Under the pieces are notes generated by a model, which was given only the letters and a program-made list of their open reading frames with translations, searched no databases and had not been told where the DNA came from. DNA of 64,000 bases, taken from assembly GCA_965263305.1 (NCBI GenBank), contig OZ253666.1:372001-436000 (forward strand). The letters are read 5' to 3'. The translations under genes and the position numbers were made by a program. Below, piece by piece: positions 7,972 through 15,228 of this stretch. The DNA is from MED-G105 sp965263305. GTDB lineage: Bacteria > Pseudomonadota > Alphaproteobacteria > Caulobacterales > Parvularculaceae. Numbering within the stretch: the first letter of the stretch is position 1; each line of letters opens with the position of its first letter.

Positions 7972-8676
7972 CTAAATTAACCGCCAAACATCGCCGCTTG
8001 ATTCGTCTTTGACGAGATCGATCCTGCTTCCGTCGAAATGATACGCCAAATGCCGTCCCTGCACCGGCAAACCGACGACATTCGGCCAGAAGGCGCCGAG
8101 GCATTCACCGCCCGCATCGCGCACGCTTGGAAACACGATGCCGTTTGACCCGCCGGATCGCAGCGTTCGCGCCAAGTCCTGCGACGCCGCGTAATCGTCT
8201 GGCGCGAGACAATCCTCGAAATCGCTGTCGCCCCTTATGTCGTGAAACGCATTATCGACTGCGCCGACCAGCTCACGCATTTGCGCCAGCCATCCAGGGT
8301 CTTCGTTGGTTGCACTAAAAAACTGACCTTTGTGATAAGCCGTCTCGGCGACAGCGGTGTCGAACGATTTTGCAACATAGTAGGCGCCGAATGTGCCATC
8401 GTCGAACCGTCCTGCCCATTCGGGGCTGACATGAACAAATGGCGCCATCACATAACTTGCACCGGCGCCAGCGACGCGTCGTTCAGGCGGCACAAGATCA
8501 AGCCGACCTATGCTTTCATTGATGCGTGGATTAGTGCGCGCTTCGGCACCGGCGAGAAGCTCCCAGTCGCGCGGATCAGCGATGTCCTCAAAGAGATCGA
8601 CGGGCGGATAGCGCGAGGAAATAATCCGCCGCGCATCAGGCCAGTTGATGGTTGAGACCGTGGGCTCTCTGGTCAT
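7972..8676 (-). CDS. RES-domain toxin of a type II toxin-antitoxin system
   Basis: 234-aa protein from ATG 8676, which overlaps the antitoxin stop in an ATGA arrangement. RES toxins (ParT/MbcT/Res) degrade or modify NAD+ and have an ADP-ribosyltransferase-like fold. The family pattern is visible: an early arginine region (PERRVAGAGASYVMAPF), YYVAKSFDTAVAETAYH around the catalytic-type Tyr/Glu, and the later SNGIVFPSVRDAGGECLGAFWP block. The adjacent Xre/DUF2384 gene is the usual partner. The toxin is the second gene of the pair, so its expression is tied to the antitoxin. Confidence 0.85.
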   Translation of the reverse strand: MTREPTVSTINWPDARRIISSRYPPVDLFEDIADPRDWELLAGAEARTNPRINESIGRLDLVPPERRVAGAGASYVMAPFVHVSPEWAGRFDDGTFGAYYVAKSFDTAVAETAYHKGQFFSATNEDPGWLAQMRELVGAVDNAFHDIRGDSDFEDCLAPDDYAASQDLARTLRSGGSNGIVFPSVRDAGGECLGAFWPNVVGLPVQGRHLAYHFDGSRIDLVKDESSGDVWRLI

Positions 8677-9092
8677 CCGCGCGCGGCGTCCAGATAGTGC
8701 CGCACACGGAAGAGGTCGGTGAGATACCCGCCAAGCATGATGTCGAGCGCAGACTGCCCACCAAAGGCGCGGTTCGGCTTCTTCACCCACTCATAGACGC
8801 GCGCTTTTTCGGTGAAGAGAATGCGCAGGGCTTTATGAATGCCCATCAACACCGAGAGCCGGGTTTTCTGATCAATGGTAAGACGGCCGATTTCGCTATC
8901 TTTCCACCGCGCATAGGTGCGCTTGGAAACCCCGCCCAGCAGCACGCAGGCTTGCGCATCGGTGATGCCCCAATGGCCGAAGAGGTTGACCGCGGCGCGC
9001 GCCATGGCCTCGCCCTCGTCATCGGTGATGGTGGCGACGGCATCAGTTGGCAGGGCTTTTTCGACCAATTGCAGCGGCATTGAAGGCTCCAT
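8673..9092 (-). CDS. Xre/MbcA/ParS-family antitoxin (DUF2384)
   Basis: 139-aa antitoxin paired with the RES toxin. The N-terminal half has a helix-turn-helix (about residues 42-70, ITDAQACVLLGGVSKRTYAR). The C-terminal half is the MbcA/ParS toxin-binding domain with the typical ending NRAFGGQSALDIMLGGYLTDL. Start ATG 9092 has a GGGGAG ribosome site. The promoter upstream overlaps a perfect palindrome, so autorepression is likely. The 4-base overlap with the toxin gene favours coupled translation. Confidence 0.87.
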   Translation of the reverse strand: MEPSMPLQLVEKALPTDAVATITDDEGEAMARAAVNLFGHWGITDAQACVLLGGVSKRTYARWKDSEIGRLTIDQKTRLSVLMGIHKALRILFTEKARVYEWVKKPNRAFGGQSALDIMLGGYLTDLFRVRHYLDAARG

Positions 9093-9106
9093 CTCGTTCT
9101 CTCCCC

Positions 9107-9134
9107 AATATAGGCTTTATTCGCCAATTGGCAA
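9107..9134 (-). promoter_or_regulatory. Antitoxin promoter with overlapping palindromic operator
   Basis: On the minus strand a -35 TTGCCA (9134-9129) and a -10 TATATT (9112-9107) are separated by 16 bases. A perfect palindrome GCCAATTGGC (9123-9132) covers the -35, and a second dyad ATGC-N6-GCAT lies just upstream at 9150-9163. This fits autoregulation by the Xre antitoxin; binding itself is inferred. Confidence 0.55.
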
Positions 9135-9369
9135 TATTTTATAAACTAAATGCCATTTTGCATATCATGGAGATGTGGCCCTCACAGGGCAAAAAACACC
9201 CTAAAATGCTGTTCCTAATCGTTTTTTTCTAGAATACAGCTGACACAAGCATATCAGCGACCGGGGCGTTTCCGCTTCTCAACTGGGCCAGCTCTTTCGT
9301 CATGGTCGGCTTCGCCTGGAGGGTGGAACGGAGGGCCTTGTCACCGAGAAGCGCCCCAACCGCGACTGC

Positions 9370-9456
9370 ATGACATGCGGCAGGCCCTTCCACAGCGAGG
9401 GCAACCACAACCGCATGTGCGACCGCTGCCGACAGAACACCGGCGCGATGATATAG
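9370..9456 (+). pseudogene. Zinc-ribbon protein remnant (C4 motif)
   Basis: From ATG 9370 a 28-residue frame reads MTCGRPFHSEGNHNRMCDRC and ends RQNTGAMI. It has two CxxC pairs with the conserved-looking FHSEG-HNRMC core of small zinc-ribbon proteins found in alphaproteobacteria. The same frame is open upstream (LVTEKRPNRDC precedes the ATG) but lacks a normal start codon back to about 9270. I read it as the tail of a short gene whose 5' end is lost, or as a very small peptide gene. It sits inside the putative island. Confidence 0.4.
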
Positions 9457-9644
9457 GCGCGGAGCACAGCGCCACCGTGTGGGGAACAGCCTTCTCCGTG
9501 CTTGTCAACGAACCATGTTCCACAATTTCTGAAGCTCAAAAATCACTTGAAATTGTTCTTGTTTTGTTCTAATCAACAATGAGTGGTAATTTCTGAGAAA
9601 ACTAGTCTATATCCAGTAGATCTTGAAGCTACGGATATAAATGG

Positions 9645-10649
9645 ATGATTTCCCGTAAATCTTTGACTGTTCATTATAGACGGCTCTCTGATGCGACTAA
9701 TGCTTTCTCAGGAACTTCACTTGAAGACGCGATTAGAAACGCTGTCGAACACAAAATCGAAGGAACTAGGCTGAAATCTAGCTGGAAGTTGAGAGCATTT
9801 GATCCTTCACCCGGTCAAAGTGATACCTATCTAATGAATCTCTACCACGATGACTCAGAAACAGTTTTTGGAGACCTGACCCAATACACTGAGGGCCACA
9901 TGCAGGCCCTGCTGGATCAACAACCTGACAAGCCATCACTTAGTGTAGAACAGCAACCCGCCCCGACGGGAAAAGAATACATCCACTCGATTATGTATTG
10001 GCTCGTGAAAGACAATCACGTGTTCGTTTTCCAAAGTCGGTCTTTGTCCACGAAGAACCTAGAACAATATCTGACGTGGCTACTTAAGGACCGAGCTGGA
10101 GCAATCCAAACTACTGGACAAGTCATTTTGGACGCGAAGTTTGACGCGGCTGACGTTGGCGGTGACCTAGATGACATTCGGGAAATCATTGTCGGCGGAA
10201 ACACGACATCACTTAAGCCAGGAGAAACTGAAGACAAGAAACCTAAAGAGGTTCAGGAAGTTGAAGCCTTCAAAGAAGCAGCAACAAAACGGACATGGAG
10301 GGAGAAAGCAGTTGAGGTGCTTCGTGCAATCATGAACAACGAAGCAGATGTCCAGGAATTTCTTGGAAGCATTCCAGACGACGCGTCACTCCAAGTGGAT
10401 GTACACATCGGTTACAAAACTAAACGCCGAAAAGCTTCGCGTGCACCTATGCAGCATGCACTGAGAAATTTGCCTGAAGGCGAGGTTACGGCTGTAGGAA
10501 AGACAGGAATATTAACAGGCAACGATATCCGGTTGAGCTATCCTGTTCGCGTTGCGATGGTTGGAAGTCTAATTAATCCGAAGGATGCCAGGGAAAAGTT
10601 GTTTTCTGCTTACAAACACTTTGTCGAAAATGGTAAGATTGAACCATAG
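9645..10649 (+). CDS. Unrecognised 334-aa soluble protein, first gene of a two-gene module
   Basis: No signal peptide or membrane helix is visible. The N-terminal domain (about 1-185) mixes alpha and beta and contains EYIHSIMYWLVKDNHVFVFQ followed by SLSTKNLEQYLTWLLK. A hinge of Lys/Glu/Pro (about 190-215) precedes a C-terminal domain (about 216-334) with a predicted beta-rich core, LQVDVHIGYKTKRRKASRAP and similar strands. I do not recognise the family. The next gene begins two bases after the stop and encodes a multi-pass membrane protein, so the two probably act together. The area looks more AT-rich than flanking core genes and lies inside the tRNA-Gly-bounded island next to a toxin-antitoxin pair. 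A defence role is a guess based on this context. Confidence 0.7.
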   Translation: MISRKSLTVHYRRLSDATNAFSGTSLEDAIRNAVEHKIEGTRLKSSWKLRAFDPSPGQSDTYLMNLYHDDSETVFGDLTQYTEGHMQALLDQQPDKPSLSVEQQPAPTGKEYIHSIMYWLVKDNHVFVFQSRSLSTKNLEQYLTWLLKDRAGAIQTTGQVILDAKFDAADVGGDLDDIREIIVGGNTTSLKPGETEDKKPKEVQEVEAFKEAATKRTWREKAVEVLRAIMNNEADVQEFLGSIPDDASLQVDVHIGYKTKRRKASRAPMQHALRNLPEGEVTAVGKTGILTGNDIRLSYPVRVAMVGSLINPKDAREKLFSAYKHFVENGKIEP

Positions 10650-10651
10650 AA

Positions 10652-11245
10652 ATGCGTAGGTTGTGGGGTCATATCTCGACGAGATGGCAGTTTGCTTCGG
10701 CTGCTCTACTTTCGATCTTGGCTGGCTTCAATCTCGATCCGGCGATATTCGAAGATGTGACATCCGAATTGATTTCTTTCTTCAGTATCCAAGCGGCCTC
10801 TGTCCTTCCCGCGATGATATTCACGGTCGGTATACTGAAATCGGAGGGGATCACACTTGTTGATGTTGACCGATACCACGTAGCACTCCGTAGACAGCTT
10901 ATATTTTGGATAACACTGCTAGCTTTTGATTTTGCCGCTGTTGCTTTCCTTATCCTTGGAAAGATCCATGATTGGAAGCTGACATTCGAGTTCACGCGTG
11001 TAAATTTCTTCCACGATGCGACTTGGATAATTGCGTTCGGCATTACTCTATTTGGCTCTATGGCAGCTTTGCGAACGTTTTCTGCCATGCGTGGCATGAT
11101 CAGCCTCTTAAACCTGAACAGTGAGCTCACAAAGAACGCCATAATAGAAAGAAACCGGGTTGGTTTCGATGATCTGGAACGCAAGGTCGCATTGACACCG
11201 TTCGAAACACCAGATGACTTTGGACGTATTACCGATGAGCCTTAG
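10652..11245 (+). CDS. Unrecognised four-helix membrane protein, second gene of the module
   Basis: 197-aa protein with about four hydrophobic segments: roughly residues 14-32, 45-62, 84-104 and 122-142, with a soluble C-terminal tail (about 145-197) rich in charged residues. The start is two bases after the preceding stop codon, so the pair is surely cotranscribed. No family motif is recognised. A soluble sensor-like protein paired with a small multi-pass membrane protein is a layout seen in several phage-defence systems such as Kiwa, but I cannot show homology. Confidence 0.68.
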   Translation: MRRLWGHISTRWQFASAALLSILAGFNLDPAIFEDVTSELISFFSIQAASVLPAMIFTVGILKSEGITLVDVDRYHVALRRQLIFWITLLAFDFAAVAFLILGKIHDWKLTFEFTRVNFFHDATWIIAFGITLFGSMAALRTFSAMRGMISLLNLNSELTKNAIIERNRVGFDDLERKVALTPFETPDDFGRITDEP

Positions 11246-11320
11246 ATTGTGTCGAGTTTCTATTCAGTTTCCCGCATTTCGCGCCAGAAACTAATCGATC
11301 ACCTAAGTCATTGTAATTGC

Positions 11321-11394
11321 TGGAGCGGGTAGCGGGAATCGAACCCGCATATTCAGCTTGGAAGGCTGCTGCTCTACCATTGAGCTATACCCGC
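11321..11394 (-). tRNA. tRNA-Gly (anticodon TCC)
   Basis: The minus strand folds as a tRNA: acceptor GCGGGTA/TACCCGC, D arm GCTC-AATGGTA-GAGC, anticodon loop CTTCCAA (anticodon TCC), T arm GCGGG-TTCGATT-CCCGC, discriminator T and encoded CCA (11323-11321). The 3' end faces the accessory region, matching its use as an integration target. Confidence 0.95.
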
Positions 11395-11578
11395 AAAAGC
11401 CCTTCTTCATAGCGTTGTCAGATCGGGTTGCAAGGGGAATTTACTTCCCAAAGCGGCCTGTAATGGCATTCGGCGCAGGCGGGCGCTCCTGTTGCTACCT
11501 GATCACCACCGCAGAATGACAAACCTGCGGTGGCCAATGCTATTCAAAAAGGCGCGCTGTACCCTTCAATCGCCGCCC

Positions 11579-12736
11579 CTAGATGCTCCGCGCGATCAAC
11601 AGCTTCATAATTTCGTTTGTACCGCCATAGATGCGCTGGACGCGGGCGTCAGCGTACATCCGGCTGATGGGGTACTCGTCCATATATCCATAGCCGCCGA
11701 AAAGCTGGAGGCATTCGTCGATGGTTTCGTTCTCAAGATCGGAGATCAGCATTTTCGACATAGAGGCGGTCGACGCGTCGAGCTTGCCCTTAATGAGTTG
11801 ATCCGTACAGTAATCAACAAACACGCGCGCCATCGTCGCTTTGGCTTTGTATTCGGCGAGTTTAAACTGGGTGTTTTGGAATTTGAAAATTGGACGTCCA
11901 AAGGCCTCGCGTTCTTTGACGTAGTTGATCGTCAATTCCAGCGCCCGCTCGATGCCGGCCATGCCTTGCACCGCAATTTGATGGCGCTCTTGGGGCAACT
12001 GTTCCATCAGCTGGAAAAAACCTTGGCCTTCCGCCGTGCCAAGCAAGTTCTCGGTCGGAATTTTTACATCGTTAAAGAACAGCTCGGAGGTGTCTTGGGC
12101 TTTATTGCCGAGTTTTTTCAAATTGCGGCCACGCTCAAAACCGTCCACCTCATCAGTTTCCACCGCCATGAGAGAAATCCCTGTCGCGCCCTCTTTTGGG
12201 TCGGTCTTGGAGACGACAAGAATAAAGTTCGCTGTCTGACCATTTGTGATGAATGTCTTTTGGCCGTTTAAGACGTACTGATTGCCGGACTTTAGCGCTG
12301 TGGTGCGCACGGACTGAAGGTCCGATCCCGTTCCTGGCTCTGACATGGCGATGGCGCCGATTAACTCGCCCGTCGCCATTTTGGGCAGCCAGCGCTGTTT
12401 TTGTTCTTCGGTGCCATAGTGCTGGATGTAAGGCGCGACGATGCAGTTATGAAGCGCAGCACCGAAGCCTTCGACGCCGCATTTTACTTGCTGCTCGATA
12501 AAGACCTGCTCATGGCCGAAATGCCCACCGGCGCCGCCATATTCCTCCGGCATGGACATACAGAGCATGCCGGCTTCACCAGTTTTCTCCCACGCCCAGC
12601 GATCAACGCAGCCTTGGTCCCGCCATTTCTCGACATGGGGGGTCAATTCTCGTGTGAAGAATTTGGCCGCCTCATCTTCAAAGAGCACCAATTCATCAGA
12701 TTTCCAGGCGGGTTTTTCGGTTTGCAACACAGACAT
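11579..12736 (-). CDS. Acyl-CoA dehydrogenase
   Basis: 385-aa flavoenzyme of fatty or branched acyl-CoA beta-oxidation. Start ATG 12736 has a GGAGCGTG ribosome site; the longer frame upstream has none. Family signatures are clear: AIAMSEPGTGSDLQSV (FAD/substrate loop), a YVLNGQKTFITNG block, and the C-terminal QLFGGYGYMDEYPISRMYADARVQRIYGGTNEIMK region (shown in part: LFGGYGYMDEYPISR and IYGGTNEIMK). The catalytic Glu region is near the GGTNE motif, as in the common type. It follows cysK on the same strand after a 112-base gap. Exact chain-length preference cannot be read. Confidence 0.93.
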   Translation of the reverse strand: MSVLQTEKPAWKSDELVLFEDEAAKFFTRELTPHVEKWRDQGCVDRWAWEKTGEAGMLCMSMPEEYGGAGGHFGHEQVFIEQQVKCGVEGFGAALHNCIVAPYIQHYGTEEQKQRWLPKMATGELIGAIAMSEPGTGSDLQSVRTTALKSGNQYVLNGQKTFITNGQTANFILVVSKTDPKEGATGISLMAVETDEVDGFERGRNLKKLGNKAQDTSELFFNDVKIPTENLLGTAEGQGFFQLMEQLPQERHQIAVQGMAGIERALELTINYVKEREAFGRPIFKFQNTQFKLAEYKAKATMARVFVDYCTDQLIKGKLDASTASMSKMLISDLENETIDECLQLFGGYGYMDEYPISRMYADARVQRIYGGTNEIMKLLIARSI

Positions 12737-12848
12737 TTCTATCACGCTCCTGAGGTAATCCGGCGACCGGATCACGATTTGTTTGGCGCGGATCTTAGAG
12801 ATCGGCGCCGCTCGCACAATAATGCTGAGCAGCGCAAATTCGTCTGAG

Positions 12849-13925
12849 TTAAGAAGTCACCGGCAGCTGACAACTTGGCGTGGAGGCGGCGATGTCGCGC
12901 TCGTCGCTGTTCATATCGGCGTCAATATGGGCGAAGAGCGGCGTGGAGAGATATCGTTCACCTGTGTCGGGCAGCATGCACAGGATGACGCTTCCCTCCG
13001 GCGCCGTCTTCGCAACCGCGAGCGCCGTTGCAAATGTTGAACCGCCGGAAATGCCGGTGAAGATCCCTTCTTGGGAAGCAAGGTCCCGAGCGCAGGCCAT
13101 CCCCTCCTCGCCCGTCACGCTTTTGACGTCATCATACGCGCCGGCGTTCACCGCCTGTTCCGTGATGAGCGGAATGAAATCGGGGGTCCAACCCTGGATC
13201 GGATGGGGATTCCAAGCTGGGTGGCTGACATCGGCGGCGCCATCGGGGCGGCGCTCCTGGGGGCGGCCATCTTGCAGCAAGGCGGCGGGCTCCGGCTCAC
13301 TTACAACAATTTTGATTTCCGGACGTTCAGCTCTTAACGCGCGGGCAACGCCATTTAGGGTGCCGCCTGTGCCATATCCGGTCACCCAGTAATCGAGCCG
13401 ATCACCTTCGAAGTCGCGCAAAATTTCCCGGGCTGTTGTTTGCTCATGCATGTCCGGGTTAGCAGGGTTTTCAAACTGGCGGGTTTGAAACCAACCATGT
13501 TCTTCCGCAAGTTCACGAGCCTTTTTGACCATGCCCGCCCCACGCTCCGCCGCCGGCGTGATGATCACCTTCGCGCCTAAGAACCGCATCAATTTTCGCC
13601 GTTCGACGCTAAATGGCTCCGCCATGGTGATCACCAGCGGATACCCCTTCGCTGCGCAGACCATGGCCAGGCCAATGCCGGTATTACCGCTCGTCGCTTC
13701 GACAACTGTTTGACCGGGCTTCAAGGCGCCCGAGGCTTCCGCCGCTTCGATAACACCGAGCGCCAGGCGATCCTTCACAGAACCTAGCGGATTAAACGCC
13801 TCCACCTTTACAAAAAGATCAACATGGGATGGGGCTAAACGATTGATGCGAACGCAAGGCGTATCCCCAATCAGGTCGAGGATCGTGTCCACTTTACGCT
13901 TTTGAGCGCTTACTTCTCTTTGCAT
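12849..13925 (-). CDS. cysK: Cysteine synthase A
   Basis: 358-aa PLP enzyme making L-cysteine from O-acetylserine and sulfide. The PLP lysine lies in FNPLGSVKDRLA. The substrate loop is EATSGNTGIGLA, the PLP phosphate loop is GTGGTLNG and the serine-binding region ends in GISGGST. It has an insertion of about 30 residues (PAALLQDGRPQERRPDG...) before HPIQGWTPDF, making it longer than typical CysK. Start 13925 was chosen for its GGGAG ribosome site 8 bases upstream; ATG 13940 is the main alternative. A second cysteine synthase lies at 30109-31149. Confidence 0.88.
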   Translation of the reverse strand: MQREVSAQKRKVDTILDLIGDTPCVRINRLAPSHVDLFVKVEAFNPLGSVKDRLALGVIEAAEASGALKPGQTVVEATSGNTGIGLAMVCAAKGYPLVITMAEPFSVERRKLMRFLGAKVIITPAAERGAGMVKKARELAEEHGWFQTRQFENPANPDMHEQTTAREILRDFEGDRLDYWVTGYGTGGTLNGVARALRAERPEIKIVVSEPEPAALLQDGRPQERRPDGAADVSHPAWNPHPIQGWTPDFIPLITEQAVNAGAYDDVKSVTGEEGMACARDLASQEGIFTGISGGSTFATALAVAKTAPEGSVILCMLPDTGERYLSTPLFAHIDADMNSDERDIAASTPSCQLPVTS

Positions 13926-14095
13926 GATGGTGTCTCCCATAAGGACGCCGGGGCGATGCGTGAAAAGCATGAGCCCATCGCCCTGATTTTTACTCACGGG
14001 AGTCTACCTTGTGAACCTTTGCAGAAAAAGGCCACAATCATCCGTTTGCGGTGAATAAGTGAGAGAACGTTCTTACGCGTTCAGGGCATTAGCCA

Positions 14096-14281
14096 TCAGC
14101 CAATGGTCGCGAACAACGCTGAGCCATAGGTAATGATAACAGCGGCTGCAAAACCGACAGCTGTCAGGAAAAGCAAGCCTTTTGCCGCCTCCCCTGCGCC
14201 CAATTGGTTCATAAGCCAAGCAGCCGCGAAAACCACAGACGCTAAACTAATAATCCCGAGGAAGGTTGCTACTAGACCCAT
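14096..14281 (-). CDS. Small two-helix membrane protein
   Basis: 61-aa hydrophobic protein from ATG 14281, preceded by AAAGGGGC as ribosome site. Two hydrophobic segments cover about residues 3-23 and 36-58, separated by a short MNQLGAGEAAK loop. No family recognised. It stands between cysK and the flavin reductase gene on the same strand but with larger gaps on both sides. Confidence 0.5.
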   Translation of the reverse strand: MGLVATFLGIISLASVVFAAAWLMNQLGAGEAAKGLLFLTAVGFAAAVIITYGSALFATIG

Positions 14282-14507
14282 TATAAAAGCCCCTTTAGAC
14301 GCCGCATATTTACAACGAGCAAATTCCCAAAGAGCCAACGCATCAAACAAGGAACCTGCAAAGAGCCGACGCTTCCCCATCGCCGGTATGTTATATAATT
14401 ACACTTTACAAAAGTGGTGTCGAGGTTTCGACTAAGAATTTTTACGCTTTATTAAGAATTCTCAATGGAGCAAGGCGACGCTCTCGCCACAACCGAAATT
14501 TACTATC

Positions 14508-15002
14508 CTAGGTAGCGGCGGGCCCGTCCGCATAGTTGCTCGCGAAGTACAACAATGGCGCGCCAGGCTGTGAATCAAAGGCGATCACTTTCGCGATAAG
14601 AATGACATGATCCCCGGCCTCATGGCATTCGACAAGCTCGCAATCAAAGCCCGCCAGCCTTTTTTTCAAGAGCGGCGCCCCACTATTTTGGCTTTCGAAA
14701 AGGTCCTTTTCCGCCGGGACATCCGCACGCTGCGCAAACCGATTTGAGATCGCTTCCTGGTCATTATGTAGGACGCTGACACCGTACCCGGCAGCTTTAG
14801 TGAAATAATCATAGGCGGTCGCGCTTTTCTCCAAGCACCAGAGGACTAATGGCGGCTCCAAGGAAACCGACGCAAAAGAGTTAATCGTGATCGCAACGAT
14901 GTCGCCGTTATCTTTGAACGCAGACGCAACCGCCACGCCGGTCGCAAAGCGACCAAAAGCGGTCTTGAGAGGGCGGTGCGGGTCAGTCATCGGCGATTTC
15001 AT
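14508..15002 (-). CDS. Flavin reductase-like FMN-binding protein
   Basis: 164-aa protein of the flavin reductase (HpaC/split-barrel) family. It shows the early FATGVAVASAF and AITINSFASVSLEPPLVLWCLEKSAT pattern (in part: INSFASVSLEPPLVLW), then YGVSVLHNDQEAISNRFA, all usual for NAD(P)H:FMN oxidoreductases that supply reduced flavin to a partner monooxygenase. No partner oxygenase is adjacent. Start is ATG 15002, with ATG 14990 (MTDPHRP) as alternative. Confidence 0.85.
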   Translation of the reverse strand: MKSPMTDPHRPLKTAFGRFATGVAVASAFKDNGDIVAITINSFASVSLEPPLVLWCLEKSATAYDYFTKAAGYGVSVLHNDQEAISNRFAQRADVPAEKDLFESQNSGAPLLKKRLAGFDCELVECHEAGDHVILIAKVIAFDSQPGAPLLYFASNYADGPAAT

Positions 15003-15228
15003 CCTGTCGGGGTAGAGGTGTCATTGATGAGCATCGCTGAAGGGACCGTCCAATGGGCGAATAGCCGCTGCTAACAATGGATAACACTCTGAAAAAACTT
15101 AACTCTTGTGCCGTTATCACCAAACGGGGCAAATAAAAAGCTGATATGGCGGCGCGCAGAGGGCCCTTTCCGGCGGGAAGGGCGTCCTTCGCCCGATATG
15201 GAGCGATGAGATAGCAACCGTAATTGAT

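Noticed and set aside
8652..9083. Plus-strand open frame across the antitoxin gene
   Set aside because: Exactly antisense to the well-supported Xre/DUF2384 gene.
9179..9196. GCCCT-CAC-AGGGC followed by A6 as a terminator
   Set aside because: The T-run lies on the wrong side for either strand to terminate a known gene.
14053..14084. LexA-like box GTTCTTACGCGTTC overlapping AGAACGTTCT upstream of cysK
   Set aside because: Alphaproteobacterial LexA boxes are GTTC-N7-GTTC; here the spacer is 6, and the neighbour is not an SOS gene.
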